Origin: Kiloniella laminariae DSM 19542 | GTDB lineage: Bacteria; Pseudomonadota; Alphaproteobacteria; Kiloniellales; Kiloniellaceae | Length of the DNA stretch: 64,000 bases | Direction: 5' to 3' | Assembly (NCBI RefSeq): GCF_000374005.1 | Contig: NZ_KB893166.1 | Location: forward strand, 124,001-188,000 | In this document: positions 9,742 to 19,763 of the stretch, piece after piece | Position numbering within the stretch: position 1 is the first letter of the stretch | Layout of the letters: every line of letters starts with the position of its first letter | Notes under the pieces: generated by a model | The model's database searches: none | Told to the model about the DNA's origin: nothing | Seen by the model: only the letters and a program-made list of their open reading frames with translations | Position numbers and translations under genes: made by a program

Positions 9742-10356
9742 TAAAACACTTCGATAGAATTATGGGACGAATTTATACCTGATCATGCGCCAGCTTTCAA
9801 AGAGAAAGCAATAGTGTGCCAGGATGCCTCAATATCCAGGTGCTCTACCTAGTTTAATTTTGTAACCTTAAAAGGCCGTTTACAAAACTCTTGGCCGAGT
9901 ATTCAGGCTGTTTTCAGAAATTCATTTCTCAAAATTTTTCTTTAATCCTTTAAGCAGGAATAACTATTTCGGACTATAGATAATAGATACTGCAGCTTTT
10001 TGTTCTAAAGAACTCCATTACAATATGACTGATCCCCCCGGATAATTCATTCCGGATTCGATATTCCCCCTCCGATCCAGCTGATAACCGTCGAAAATCA
10101 ATTAGCCAATCCCCCTGAATTCTGTAATATTTCACCTCAGATAACCAAGATCCCGGCTACAAGGGATTCATCAAAATCAACAGGATTCCCTTCTCTTTAC
10201 GACCAATAATGCTCCATCCAGTGACAAAAATAACCAATAAGCTGCATAACTGCCCGCAATATATGCCATAGGAAAATTTATTTACCTTATCGCAACACTT
10301 GTATGAACAAATTTGCAGCATAAGAAATCACGTGCAACCAGCAGAGGTAAAATTCC
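9742..10356. other. 615 bp intergenic region without a recognisable gene
   Basis: The stretch between the M23 peptidase and the chemoreceptor is A/T-rich with no convincing reading frame on either strand. It should hold the divergent promoters of both genes. I see one small hairpin (CCGGA / TCCGG, near 10038-10055) but no terminator, operator pair or RNA gene I can name. Confidence 0.5.
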
Positions 10357-12705
10357 ATGCCCGAGTCCAGTCATCCGTCAAAAACAACCATCTGGACTTT
10401 GCGGAAGATCCTGTTGATTATCGGATTGTTGGCTTCAGCAGCAATTGTTGCTGCTCAGTTCTGGTCATTTGAGAAGTATAAAAACTTTTCACTTGAGACC
10501 CTGAACAGAGAAAATGCCAGCCAATTTCGCCTGATGATTCAAGAGAGAATTCGTCAAAAATACGAACCTTTCCTCTATACCGCTGGTTCTGACTGGGCGC
10601 GAGAATCCCGTCTGGTTAAAGCTATTGCCGGAAAAGACCCTGCTGAAGTTGCCCTGTTTGATAAATGGTACCGGGATAACAAGGAAATACAGAACGGCGA
10701 AATCTCGCTGATCTCGACTCACTTCTACACCCCCGAGATGGATTTGATTGTTTCCTCTCAGGACGGCAGCGTTACGGATACAGCCCTGATACTTGATGAG
10801 CTTAAAAACCGCGACAAGGCCGCACAACGAAAACCTGTCAGCTACATCTGGGCCGACGCAAATGGCAGACCGCTTCATTCAACGATCTTCCCGGTTGGTG
10901 GTTTCAAGGTGACGGGTTTTGTTGAGTTGGTTACCGACCCGATGCAATACCTGAGCGGCCTAAGTGAAACTCTTGGTGCTGATATTACCATTTATGACCC
11001 TTCCAACAAAGAAACTGGTTATGCCTTTCACGAAGAGCGGCCAAAACCCGTGGTAATACAAACGGCCCCAGCAGAAGAGATGACGACAGAAGAGAGTACG
11101 GCCGAAGCCGCAAACAAGGATGAACCAGCATCAGAACCTGATTCAGCAACAGAGCAATCAACAAATAAAACTGTTGAGTTCGAAGATGGACTTACTCTTG
11201 TTGGCTCGATTGCGAACATCACGATCAGCATCCCCGGCAATAATGGAACAATCTGGGCCCGGGCAACACTTGTTCGGGACGTCAGTGACTTCGCAGAAGG
11301 GACCAGCGACCTGACAGAAGATGCAATCAAGGTGCTCGCAGGCGTCTTCCTGGCCACCTGGCTTCTTGCTTTTCTCATGCTCAGGTTTGCCGTCTTTGGC
11401 AAGCTTAAGGCTTTTGCCAAAGCCATGACCAGTATCAGTGATGGCAATGTCGATGTAGCTCCCCCTACCGTCGGCCCCGATGAATTCCGAACCATGGCCA
11501 ATGCTCTGGCACGGCTAAGCAACAGCGTTTCCCAGGTCTTCCAACTCCAGAACATGGTTGAGACCAGCCCAATGGCAACTGTCATGATTGATCTGGAGGG
11601 GCGCATATCCTTTGCCAACCTCAAGGCCCGCCAGTTTATCAATTCAGATAATCCGGATCAGGATATCAGCGGTGCAGACGGTAATTTTTTTGCTCTGGAC
11701 AGTGAGGCTTATGCCGAGATTACAAATTCAGACAAGCTCCCAACGACCAAGCTTGTCACTGTCCAGGACCAGCGGCTTGAAGTATCAGCTTCTTCGGTTG
11801 TTGACAGTTCGGGTGATATAAAAGCCAGTATGTTGACATGGGTGAATGTTACAGATCGGGAAACCAATAGGGAAGCGGCCAGTCAACTCATCAATAGCGT
11901 CAGAAAAGTTGCTGACCGGGTGAGTAACCTGTCGCAAAACCTTGAACAGACATCAACATCCCTCAACAATCAGTCTGACACCGTGACAGAGCAGGCCAAG
12001 AATGCCCAGGAACTGGCACAGAATGGCTATGACTCAGCTCAGGGTGTAACCAAAACAACTGAGACCATGTCTCTCGATATCCGTACAATCAACTCAGAAT
12101 CAGATCGCGCCCGTAGTACCTCTAACGAAGCAATCGGGCATCTGAGTAAAGCCTCAGAGACGGTGTCTGAATTGAAAAATTCCAGTGACCGGATCAACCA
12201 GATCAACGAGCTTATTACCAAGATCACCAACCAGACAAAAATTCTGGCCATGAACGCCACGATCGAAGCGGCAAGGGCTGGTGAAGCCGGACGTGGTTTC
12301 GGCGTTGTGGCTTCCGAAGTCAAGGCTCTGGCTGAACAGACTGCCTCGGCCACAGATCAGGTTGCGTCAATGATCCGGGAGCTGCAAGAGCATGCACAGG
12401 CAACAACCGACACCATGAAAAATATCGATACAGTCATGAAGCAGGTTGGGCAGACACAGAACAAGATTTCAGACTCAATCAACGAACAGGATCGTGCCGC
12501 TGGCCAAATTGCCCAGAATATTGAAAGTATGGCCCAAGGGTCTCATCAGATTGTCGAGCTTGTAAATGCCGTACACAGCCAGTCTCTTAATACCGGCACC
12601 TCGGCGCAAAGCCTGCTCGGCACCTCAAAGGAACTTGGCGAAGAAGCAACCAAACTCAACGAACGTCTCACCGAATACCAGAATCTGCTCGACAAGACTT
12701 CCTGA
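10357..12705 (+). CDS. Methyl-accepting chemotaxis protein with PAS domain
   Basis: A 782 aa transmembrane chemoreceptor. TM1 is at about residues 15-35, followed by a large periplasmic sensor of about 285 residues that contains an acidic Thr/Glu/Ala-rich insert near 225-270. TM2 is at about 323-346, then HAMP (about 347-395), a PAS-like domain starting near TSPMATVMIDLEGRISFAN, and the MCP signalling domain. The hairpin tip is IINx-type, with NQTKILAMNATIEAARAGEAGRGF-like sequence. It should relay ligand or redox cues to CheA/CheW. No che genes are in the window, so it is an orphan receptor with unknown ligand. Confidence 0.93.
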   Translation: MPESSHPSKTTIWTLRKILLIIGLLASAAIVAAQFWSFEKYKNFSLETLNRENASQFRLMIQERIRQKYEPFLYTAGSDWARESRLVKAIAGKDPAEVALFDKWYRDNKEIQNGEISLISTHFYTPEMDLIVSSQDGSVTDTALILDELKNRDKAAQRKPVSYIWADANGRPLHSTIFPVGGFKVTGFVELVTDPMQYLSGLSETLGADITIYDPSNKETGYAFHEERPKPVVIQTAPAEEMTTEESTAEAANKDEPASEPDSATEQSTNKTVEFEDGLTLVGSIANITISIPGNNGTIWARATLVRDVSDFAEGTSDLTEDAIKVLAGVFLATWLLAFLMLRFAVFGKLKAFAKAMTSISDGNVDVAPPTVGPDEFRTMANALARLSNSVSQVFQLQNMVETSPMATVMIDLEGRISFANLKARQFINSDNPDQDISGADGNFFALDSEAYAEITNSDKLPTTKLVTVQDQRLEVSASSVVDSSGDIKASMLTWVNVTDRETNREAASQLINSVRKVADRVSNLSQNLEQTSTSLNNQSDTVTEQAKNAQELAQNGYDSAQGVTKTTETMSLDIRTINSESDRARSTSNEAIGHLSKASETVSELKNSSDRINQINELITKITNQTKILAMNATIEAARAGEAGRGFGVVASEVKALAEQTASATDQVASMIRELQEHAQATTDTMKNIDTVMKQVGQTQNKISDSINEQDRAAGQIAQNIESMAQGSHQIVELVNAVHSQSLNTGTSAQSLLGTSKELGEEATKLNERLTEYQNLLDKTS

Positions 12706-12725
12706 CGGGAACACTCACGCGCCCA

Positions 12726-14288
12726 TTAAATCCGGCTATACTGCCTGTTGATCATCCCCTGAGTGGTGATCTGCATGTGGCTCATGCCCCGCGCGGCATA
12801 GTTCTGACGCCAGCTCAGCATTTTCTGCGCGTAGCGTAGAACAACCTCGAAATGCTCTGGGTCTTTTGCCAGGTCTAGGCTCTCTTCGGGGTCCTTTTTC
12901 AGGTCGAAGAGAAGCGGTGGCAAGGCCGTAAAATGAACATACTTATAGCTGTCATCCCGGATAATGGTCATGACACACTGGTCACTGGTCAGATCAAATT
13001 TCTGTTCCAGACTGAAGTTTTTCAGATCACGGAAATCGTATTCCCAGTGGACTTCCGAGCGCCATTTCTCAGGTTGTTCTCCCTCGAGGAAACAGCGCAG
13101 AGAATGCCCGTCGCACTGCATCGGCACGGTACCATCGATTAGATCAAGCACTGTGGGCATAATATCAACAGCTTCGGTGAAGTGGCTCTCGACAGTCTGC
13201 CCCCTTGAAGCATCTGCCTCTTTGCGTGGGTCACGAATAATCAGGGGAATATGGCAGCTCTCGTCAAAATAACCCAGTTTGCCCCAAAGCCAGTGGTCCC
13301 CCAGCTGTTCTGCATGATCGGAAGTAAAGATAATCAGGGTATTGTCGTACTGGTCCGTATCTTTCAGAGTCTGAATCACCCGCCCCAACTGGTCATCAAC
13401 TTCAGAAATCAGACCATAGTAGGCAGCTCGCATCTGCTGGATCTCGTGATCAGGCAGATCCCGGACATTATACTCGTGTCCCATATAATTGCCGCTCTCG
13501 GCCATTTTCTCCAGCGCCTGTTCAAGATAAGGGTGCTGCCTCTGCTCTTTGCCAACAGTCTCTGCCCGGTGCGGCAAGGCCACATCAGACGGATCGTACA
13601 TCGAGTTATAAGGCTCTGGCGCAAAAAGCGGCGGATGAGGCCGCAGAAAAACCCCGTGGACAAACCAGGGCTGCCGATAGACCTTGATAAAATCAACCAG
13701 CTTATCCGCGATAAAGGCGGTATCACTGTTTTCCTTGCCATACCCTGGTGGGGCATAGGCGTGCCCTCGCGCTTTTGCCCCCGGGTAATCAGGACTACCA
13801 ATTGTAATATCGAACTGGTTTTCAGGCAGGCGGATACCTTCGCGCTCCAGTTGGCCAAACCAATCAATTGCCAGCTCTTCGCTTACCAGTGAGCCAACCC
13901 GAAAACCGGGCATGACACCCGCATAGGTCAGAAGATCCGGATCGCTCTCGGCGCGGCCTCGCGGATCCGCCGGAGTATCCGTATAACCATAAAGGATGGG
14001 ATCATACCCCTGCTTGCGGGCTTCTTTGGCAATATTGGTAAAGTTCGCATCCAGTGGTGTTCCGTTCTGAACATGCCGATGGTTCATGGCATACATGCTG
14101 GTCAGTAACGAGGTTCGGGAAGGGCCACAGGGCAAGCATTGGGTAAAGTGTTTGCGAAAGGCGAGACCATCGGCAGCCAATTTATCGAGATTGGGGGTCT
14201 GCACCAGGTGCCCGGCTGAAGAAAGACAGTCCGCTCGCCACTGATCCGCTGTTATTAGCAGGATGTTTCGGATCTCGTTTTTTGCCAT
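12726..14288 (-). CDS. Sulfatase family hydrolase (formylglycine type)
   Basis: A 520 aa alkaline-phosphatase-fold hydrolase. The N-terminal metal site is LLITADQWRADCL. The formylglycine motif C-x-P-S-R is present as CGPSR with Cys54, followed by TSLLTSMY. A distal metal-binding segment reads IFTSDHAEQLGDHWLWGK. No signal peptide is visible, so it appears cytoplasmic, which fits the phosphonate monoester hydrolase/arylsulfatase branch better than secreted polysaccharide sulfatases. Activation would need a formylglycine-generating enzyme, none of which is in the window. It lies tail-to-tail with the chemoreceptor gene. Substrate unknown. Confidence 0.88.
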   Translation of the reverse strand: MAKNEIRNILLITADQWRADCLSSAGHLVQTPNLDKLAADGLAFRKHFTQCLPCGPSRTSLLTSMYAMNHRHVQNGTPLDANFTNIAKEARKQGYDPILYGYTDTPADPRGRAESDPDLLTYAGVMPGFRVGSLVSEELAIDWFGQLEREGIRLPENQFDITIGSPDYPGAKARGHAYAPPGYGKENSDTAFIADKLVDFIKVYRQPWFVHGVFLRPHPPLFAPEPYNSMYDPSDVALPHRAETVGKEQRQHPYLEQALEKMAESGNYMGHEYNVRDLPDHEIQQMRAAYYGLISEVDDQLGRVIQTLKDTDQYDNTLIIFTSDHAEQLGDHWLWGKLGYFDESCHIPLIIRDPRKEADASRGQTVESHFTEAVDIMPTVLDLIDGTVPMQCDGHSLRCFLEGEQPEKWRSEVHWEYDFRDLKNFSLEQKFDLTSDQCVMTIIRDDSYKYVHFTALPPLLFDLKKDPEESLDLAKDPEHFEVVLRYAQKMLSWRQNYAARGMSHMQITTQGMINRQYSRI

Positions 14289-14429
14289 GATACGACCTCT
14301 GTTTCTGGTCTCTTGTTTTTTGGAAGGGCTTTATTACTTACGCCAGGATTACTTTCATCCGGAATTTAACACCATGCGGCAAAGCAGAGTATAGATCCAC
14401 TTTGATACGGCTTTACTGTCCACCAATAA

Positions 14430-14454
14430 AAAGGGTGGCTTGCCGCCACCCTTT
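14430..14454 (-). terminator. Terminator-like hairpin after the ribokinase/nucleoside hydrolase operon
   Basis: Perfect 10 bp stem (AAAGGGTGGC / GCCACCCTTT) with a 5 nt loop, 30 bp past the nucleoside hydrolase stop. On the minus strand it ends in TTTATT, a modest U-tract. Confidence 0.75.
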
Positions 14455-14483
14455 CAAACCACATAATAGACGCAGAAATTCAA

Positions 14484-15437
14484 TCAGTCTGCGTATTTGG
14501 CAATGGTGCCAAGAACTTCTTCCTTCACCCGCTTTTCATCAACCTGCATGCAGATCTTGTGCAGACGACAACCATCCCACTCTGTTGAAGGGCTCGGATG
14601 TCCGGCAGGCTTGATAATTGTCTGGCCAAAAGCCGGGCCTTCACAGCTGACGCGGACAGAAGCCTCAACAGTTCCAAACAGTTGCGGGTTCACATAATAG
14701 GCTGTTGCACAGGGATCGTGGAAATAGCAGCCATCGATACCGAATATCCCCTGATAAAACCGGAAATAAAGGTCTGCAGCATTGAGCAGGAAACCACCGA
14801 TGCGCGGCGTTGTTTTTGCCAGCGCTTCCGCATCCTTGCGCAGCAACATGACCTGATGGGTAACATCCAGTCCAGCCATTACCATCGGCCAGTCTGCCCG
14901 GAACACGATATCGGCCGCATGAGGATCGTTAAAGATGTTCGCTTCAGCCACGGCAGACATGTTGCCATATTCCTTGGCTGTCCCGCCCATAATGATCACC
15001 TGTTTGACCAGAGGCGCAATCCCCGGATCCATACGCAGGGCCATGGCCAGGTTTGTCAGAGGGCCGACAGCAATGATCGTGACTTCACCCGGCTGTTTGC
15101 GAACGGCATCAATAATAAATTGCGGGGCAAAAGTCTTTTCGACAGCCCCCTGGGGATCGGGAAGATTAATATCGCCGAAGCCATCCGCACCGTGGATAAA
15201 ATCCGGAAAACCTTTATGTTTTGCCACAAGCGGGCCAGCAGCACCCTTGAATACGGGAATATCCTGCCCTGCCATTTCAACAAGAATCCTGGCATTCTTT
15301 GCGGCAATCTCTACTGGCACATTGCCAAAGACTGTGGTCAGGCCAATCAAATTGATTTCAGGATGATACAGCGCATGATGTATGGAAAAAGCATCATCAA
15401 TGCCTGGGTCTGTATCAAAAATTACTGGATTTTTCAT
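14484..15437 (-). CDS. Nucleoside hydrolase (inosine/uridine-preferring family)
   Basis: This enzyme family hydrolyses the N-glycosidic bond of ribonucleosides to free base and ribose. The 317 aa protein opens with the Ca-binding cluster IFDTDPGIDDAF, and has GLTTVFGN, the IMGGT motif and the C-terminal segment with DPCATAY. It follows ribokinase with a single base between the rbsK stop and this ATG, so the two are translationally coupled. The pairing is logical: the hydrolase releases ribose and the kinase phosphorylates it. Base preference cannot be read from the sequence. Confidence 0.93.
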   Translation of the reverse strand: MKNPVIFDTDPGIDDAFSIHHALYHPEINLIGLTTVFGNVPVEIAAKNARILVEMAGQDIPVFKGAAGPLVAKHKGFPDFIHGADGFGDINLPDPQGAVEKTFAPQFIIDAVRKQPGEVTIIAVGPLTNLAMALRMDPGIAPLVKQVIIMGGTAKEYGNMSAVAEANIFNDPHAADIVFRADWPMVMAGLDVTHQVMLLRKDAEALAKTTPRIGGFLLNAADLYFRFYQGIFGIDGCYFHDPCATAYYVNPQLFGTVEASVRVSCEGPAFGQTIIKPAGHPSPSTEWDGCRLHKICMQVDEKRVKEEVLGTIAKYAD

Positions 15438-15438
15438 C

Positions 15439-16338
15439 TTAGGCCTCGTTCTGCTTATCTAAAAATGCCTGGACTTCTGCAGAAGTCGGGATTGCAACCG
15501 ATGCTCCGGGTTTGGTCACAGCAAGAGCTGATGCGGCACTGGCGCGCTGCATGGCCTTGGCAATATTCATCCCGCTTGCCAGTGACGAAAGTACATAACC
15601 AACAAAGGTATCCCCGGCCCCGGTAGTATCAACCGCCTCGACAGCAAAAGCCGGGACTTCAATGTTTTCACCACTGGCGTAACAAACTGCCCCCTTTGTT
15701 CCGCGGGTAATAATGACCAGCGGACAAAGGCGGGTCAGCGCTTGTCCGTCTCCCCCCAAAAGAGAAGCTGTCAGCTCTTCAGCTTCGATATCATTCACGA
15801 TCAGAAGATCGATCTTGTCGAAAGGAACATCCTTTGCAGCCTTGTCAAAAGGGGCGGGGTTCACAGCAACCTTCGCCCCGGCAGCCTTCGCCAGAACAAT
15901 CATCTCGCCAAGATTTGGCATTTCATTCTGGAACAGAACCCAGCTATCCGGTTCTGCTGTTTTGAAAACCGCGCCAATAGTATCCAGAGCAAGCGCCTGA
16001 TTTGCCCCAGGATAAAGCAGAATACAATTTTCTGCCTTGTCATCGACCTGAATAAGCGCGTGACCTGTTGGAACAGCGGCAACAGTGACATCATCAACGG
16101 CGACCCCGGCTTGGGACAGTTCTGCAAGAATCCAGCGATGGTCTTCGCCAATCGCTCCGACATGCCTCACTTTCTCTCCTGCCCGGGCCAAAGCAACAGA
16201 CTGGTTGGCTCCTTTTCCACCCAGTACCCGTTGATAGGAAATAGTGGGAAGCGTCTCTCCGGGCTTCACAAAATAAGGCACCCGGTATACGTGATCAACG
16301 TTAATAGACCCCACATTAATTATGGTCTTTTTTTGCAC
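15439..16338 (-). CDS. rbsK: Ribokinase (PfkB family)
   Basis: A 299 aa PfkB sugar kinase. The N-terminal substrate segment is GSINVDHVYRV and the family motif GGKGANQSVALARAG is present. The C-terminal ATP/anion-hole motif DTTGAGDTFVG contains the catalytic Asp. It converts D-ribose to ribose 5-phosphate. The start is a GTG at 16338 with GAGAAAG about 6-8 bp upstream. It is coupled to the nucleoside hydrolase. No ribose transporter adjoins it in the same direction, so nucleoside-derived ribose is the likely substrate. Assignment as ribokinase rather than another PfkB kinase rests on motif resemblance and partner gene. Confidence 0.85.
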   Translation of the reverse strand: MQKKTIINVGSINVDHVYRVPYFVKPGETLPTISYQRVLGGKGANQSVALARAGEKVRHVGAIGEDHRWILAELSQAGVAVDDVTVAAVPTGHALIQVDDKAENCILLYPGANQALALDTIGAVFKTAEPDSWVLFQNEMPNLGEMIVLAKAAGAKVAVNPAPFDKAAKDVPFDKIDLLIVNDIEAEELTASLLGGDGQALTRLCPLVIITRGTKGAVCYASGENIEVPAFAVEAVDTTGAGDTFVGYVLSSLASGMNIAKAMQRASAASALAVTKPGASVAIPTSAEVQAFLDKQNEA

Positions 16339-16574
16339 AGTAAACTTTCTCGTAAATAACAGATTTCAATTTTGCCGATCATACACAGCCTTGCCCCTGA
16401 GAAACAACAAATTACCTTTTACCTCCAATTGAGGCCCTCCAGATATTCTGTCCTTATCCGAATTGCTCTGGGAAAATCTGACAACTGTGACCTTTGCATC
16501 CCGCTGCGACAAGATCAGGTGACAAGTTCATTTTGCGTGAAAACCACAATAATGAAATTTTTCAACTAAAGATC

Positions 16575-16616
16575 TTGACTTCCATCGGCAAAACATCATT
16601 ATGGAATAAATATTCT
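16575..16616 (+). promoter_or_regulatory. Putative promoter and IolR-type operator for the sugar ABC operon
   Basis: TTGACT at 16575-16580 could serve as a -35 box, with ATTATG (16598-16603) as a poor -10 at 17 bp. The palindrome GGAATAAATATTCT at 16603-16616 overlaps the end of this promoter. It matches RGAAT-N4-ATTCY, the same pattern found in front of the RpiR gene and between iolG and iolC. The rest of the 342 bp gap 16339-16680 shows no gene. Confidence 0.65.
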
Positions 16617-16680
16617 AAATAATAAGAATAAAACAAAATCATTCCAATATGCGTTGATGCGGGCAACGGGGAATAAAAAA

Positions 16681-17508
16681 ATGCACAGAAAAATCGGAGC
16701 GTGCAGCTGGATTTTTGGTGACACAGACAGCCGGAAAATTGCACAGTTCTGGCAATCAGCCGGACTTGACGGTATTGAATACAATCCGGTGATGGATGTG
16801 AACAATGCGCGGGAAGCCAAGAGGATCTTTACAGATCATGGCCTCGCGATTTTTTCGCTGACACCTCCTGATGCCGACATCTCCATTGCAGATACCCTGA
16901 TCAGAAACAAAGCGGTTGATTGTTATTACTGGCTGATTGATTACGCCTGTCAAATTGGCGCGCCGGTTATTTCCTGCCATGGCCTGGTTGGGCGGATTGC
17001 TGCAAAAACGCATACGGCAGAGGAAGACCAGCTTCTTCTCTCCTCCCTCATATCTATTTGTAACCGGGCAAAGAGTTCAGGAATCTCTGTCGTATTCGAG
17101 GTCCTGAACCGATATGAAACCCATCAGATCAGAAACTACAAAGAAGCCAAGGCCCTGCTCTTGTCTGCCGGACAGGAGAATCTGGCCCTTTTGCTCGACT
17201 CCTATCACATGAATATAGAAGAACCCGATCCCGCCAGAAGCCTTCTTGAGGCCGGGACGTCACTGGGACTTTACCATGTGGCAGATTCTAACCGGGAAGC
17301 CCCCGGTCGGGGACATATAGATTTTGTTTCACAGTTCAGGGCACTTGACGATATTGCCTATCAGGGCCCCGTCATTCTTGAAATCAATGCGCCGGGACCT
17401 AATCCTTTCTCGGCAATAAAAGGCACGAACACTCAAGATATCGTTGCCTCCTACCTTTCAGAAAGCGTCTCTTACCTGAGGAAACTCATGAAAGATAAAG
17501 CCGCCTGA
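16681..17508 (+). CDS. Sugar phosphate isomerase/epimerase family TIM-barrel protein
   Basis: A 275 aa xylose-isomerase-like TIM barrel of the AP-endonuclease family 2 group. Metal and substrate segments visible are GACSWIFGD, VISCHGLVG, VFEVLNRYETHQI, LLLDSYHMNIEE, YHVADSNREAPGRGHIDF and ILEINAPGP. The His/Glu/Asp pattern fits a divalent-metal isomerase, epimerase or dehydratase such as IolE, IolH/IolI or DTE relatives. GGGGAA lies 8-10 bp before the ATG at 16681; a TTG/ATG 24-27 bp upstream is less well placed. It heads an operon with a CUT2 sugar ABC transporter and an oxidoreductase, under a putative IolR operator. Exact reaction unknown. Confidence 0.8.
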   Translation: MHRKIGACSWIFGDTDSRKIAQFWQSAGLDGIEYNPVMDVNNAREAKRIFTDHGLAIFSLTPPDADISIADTLIRNKAVDCYYWLIDYACQIGAPVISCHGLVGRIAAKTHTAEEDQLLLSSLISICNRAKSSGISVVFEVLNRYETHQIRNYKEAKALLLSAGQENLALLLDSYHMNIEEPDPARSLLEAGTSLGLYHVADSNREAPGRGHIDFVSQFRALDDIAYQGPVILEINAPGPNPFSAIKGTNTQDIVASYLSESVSYLRKLMKDKAA

Positions 17509-17589
17509 ACAAACCGCTTGCCTCAGACAGAACAGCAAAAATCATAACCGGGCCAAGCAAACCAGATATAACCCAACAGGGAGCAAGAC

Positions 17590-18528
17590 ATGTTACGTAC
17601 TTTCAAGAAAGCCATCGCAGCTTCTGCGATACTGGGTGCCGCAACCACCGCCGCATTTGCCCAGGATGTGAATATCATCGTTGTCAGTCATGGCCAGGCG
17701 AATGACCCTTTCTGGTCTGTCGTTAAAAACGGTGTCACCAAAGCTGCTGAAGACATGGAAGTCACCGTTGATTACCGGGCACCGGAAACCTTTGACATGG
17801 TTGCCATGAGCCAGTTGATCGAAGCGGCCGTCAATCAGGAACCAGATGGGCTTATTGTCTCCATTCCTGATGCAGATGCGCTCGGTGATGCGATCAGAAA
17901 AGCTGTTGCTGCAGGCATCCCAGTGATATCGATGAACTCCGGCTCCGATGTCTCCAAATCTCTCGGCGCCCTGCTTCATGTCGGGCAAGAGGAATTCGAC
18001 GCTGGTAAGGCCGCTGGTGAAAAACTCGCGGAACTTGGTGGCAAAAAAGGTATCTGCGTCAACCAGGAAGTCGGTAACGTATCGCTTGATCAGCGCTGCG
18101 CCGGTTTTACCGAAGGTTTTGGCGGTGCTGTAACCGTCCTGCCAACCTCCAATGACCCTGCAGAAATTTCCGCCAAGGTGCGTGCTGCAATCGATTCAGA
18201 TGAAGCCATTGATACAATCCTTGCTCTTGGAGCTGCAACGGCAGGCGAACCCTCAATCCTCGCCGTAGAAGAAGCCGGAAAACTTGGTTCAATCAATGTT
18301 GCGACCTTTGATATGTCTGCCGGTTTCCTGCAGTACATCGCAGATGGGAAAGCGGCCTTTGCCATTGACCAGCAGCAGTTTCTCCAGGGCTATCTTCCCG
18401 TATCATTCCTGGCTCTGAATGCCCGTTACGGTCTGATCCCGGGTGGCAATGTTCCCTCTGGTCCAAACCTGATCACCAAAGAAAAAGCGGCTCAGGTAGT
18501 TGACCTCAGTGCCGTTGGCATCCGTTAA
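17590..18528 (+). CDS. Sugar ABC transporter substrate-binding protein (RbsB-like)
   Basis: A 312 aa periplasmic binding protein of the ribose/inositol/galactose type (Peripla_BP_4). The signal peptide ends near AAFAQD (residues 20-26). The fold starts NIIVVSHGQANDPFWSVVKNG and has paired lobes with DGLIVSIPDA and GAATAGEPSILAVEE. It captures a sugar or polyol for the permease and ATPase just downstream. GGGAGC precedes the ATG. Given the upstream IolR-type site and the dehydrogenase at the operon end, myo- or scyllo-inositol or a related polyol is my preferred ligand, but the sequence does not prove it. Confidence 0.9.
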   Translation: MLRTFKKAIAASAILGAATTAAFAQDVNIIVVSHGQANDPFWSVVKNGVTKAAEDMEVTVDYRAPETFDMVAMSQLIEAAVNQEPDGLIVSIPDADALGDAIRKAVAAGIPVISMNSGSDVSKSLGALLHVGQEEFDAGKAAGEKLAELGGKKGICVNQEVGNVSLDQRCAGFTEGFGGAVTVLPTSNDPAEISAKVRAAIDSDEAIDTILALGAATAGEPSILAVEEAGKLGSINVATFDMSAGFLQYIADGKAAFAIDQQQFLQGYLPVSFLALNARYGLIPGGNVPSGPNLITKEKAAQVVDLSAVGIR

Positions 18529-18547
18529 TCTCGGTTAAGCCGAACAG

Positions 18548-18577
18548 AAAGGGGCTGTGAAAGCGGCCCCTTTTTCT
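18548..18577 (+). terminator. Intercistronic hairpin after the binding-protein gene
   Basis: Stem AAAGGGGCTG / CGGCCCCTTT (one wobble) followed by further T residues. Its place between binding protein and permease suggests partial termination or mRNA stabilisation, giving more binding protein than membrane components. Confidence 0.75.
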
Positions 18578-18628
18578 AATCTGTAACAGCGTTCCCGACA
18601 GAAGGAGCGACTGTGGGAGGAAATGTTA

Positions 18629-19762
18629 ATGCCCAAGGCAGCACAAAACGAACTTGATCAGGCTGTCACAGCCCATAGCGCTGATGAACGCGTTATCAAA
18701 GTCAGTCTGATCACCCGCCTGATGCGACGCCCGGAACTGGGTGCGCTCGCGGGCCTGATCCTTGTTACGGTCTTCTTTATGATCGCCGGAAAATCATCCA
18801 TGTTCACACTGGCCGGGATAATGAACTTCCTTGCCCCTGCCGCCCAACTCGGGATTCTGGCCATTGGTGCCGCCCTTTTGATGGTTGGTGGAGAGTTTGA
18901 TCTTTCTGTCGGCTCAATGGTTGCTTTTGCTGGACTGATCTTTGCCACGGCGCTGGTTGTTTTCCAGCTTCCTCTGGCCGTTTCAATCCTGATCACCTTT
19001 GCTTTTGCTGCTGCGATGGGTGCTATTAACGGGCAAATCGTGCTCAAGACAGGCCTCCCCTCTTTTATTGTCACACTCGCCTTTCTCTTTATTCTGCGTG
19101 GTTTGACCCTTGTCGGACTCAAGTGGGCAACAGGTGGCTCTACCCAGCTTCGCGGCGTCAAGGAAGCCATAGAAGGCTCTTCTCTGGCAGAATTTTTCTC
19201 TGGCGATGTTCTGGAAGGTCCCTTCCTCTGGTTTGCAGAAATGGGCCTGATTGACACCTTTAAAACCGGCTTGCCCAAGGTTACTGGTGTACCTGTTGAA
19301 ATCATCTGGTTTGTCGTCCTTGCGGGCGTAGCCACCTGGGTTCTTGTCCGCACTCGTTTCGGGAACTGGATTTTTGCTGCCGGAGGTGACGCTGCCTCTG
19401 CCCGCAACTCGGGCGTTCCGGTGAACCGGGTCAAGACCACCCTTTTCATTTTCACCGCCTGTGCGGCTGCACTGGTCGCCATCCTGACAGTTCTTGATGC
19501 CGGCTCTACCGATGCCCGCAGGGGATTTCAGAAGGAATTCGAAGCCATTATCGCCGCAGTGATCGGTGGCTGTCTGCTCACAGGTGGCTACGGTTCTGCC
19601 ATTGGTGCCTTCTTTGGCTCGATTATCTTCGGTATGGTCCTCATTGGACTGACCTACACCAATATCGATCAGGACTGGTACCTGGTTTTCCTCGGCGGCA
19701 TGCTTTTGATCGCGGTGCTGTTTAACAATTATGTCCGCAAACGTGTTACCGGGGAGCGATAA
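18629..19762 (+). CDS. Sugar ABC transporter permease (CUT2/RbsC-like)
   Basis: A 377 aa polytopic inner-membrane permease of the branched-chain/ribose type. About 8-10 hydrophobic segments are visible, including [18 protein letters not shown] and [29 protein letters not shown]. The last is the conserved CUT2 motif, and [25 protein letters not shown]-like sequence lies near the end. A hydrophilic insert of about 60 residues between central helices is longer than in RbsC. GGGAGG lies 8 bp before the ATG at 18629; an ATG 6 bp earlier is too close to it. It works with the flanking binding protein and ATPase. Confidence 0.9.
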   Translation: MPKAAQNELDQAVTAHSADERVIKVSLITRLMRRPELGALAGLILVTVFFMIAGKSSMFTLAGIMNFLAPAAQLGILAIGAALLMVGGEFDLSVGSMVAFAGLIFATALVVFQLPLAVSILITFAFAAAMGAINGQIVLKTGLPSFIVTLAFLFILRGLTLVGLKWATGGSTQLRGVKEAIEGSSLAEFFSGDVLEGPFLWFAEMGLIDTFKTGLPKVTGVPVEIIWFVVLAGVATWVLVRTRFGNWIFAAGGDAASARNSGVPVNRVKTTLFIFTACAAALVAILTVLDAGSTDARRGFQKEFEAIIAAVIGGCLLTGGYGSAIGAFFGSIIFGMVLIGLTYTNIDQDWYLVFLGGMLLIAVLFNNYVRKRVTGER

Positions 19763-19763
19763 G

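Noticed and set aside
14598-15626. 342-codon plus-strand open frame opposite the nucleoside hydrolase and ribokinase genes
   Set aside because: It is antisense to two genes with clear family motifs, and its translation shows no recognisable domain; it is a shadow frame.
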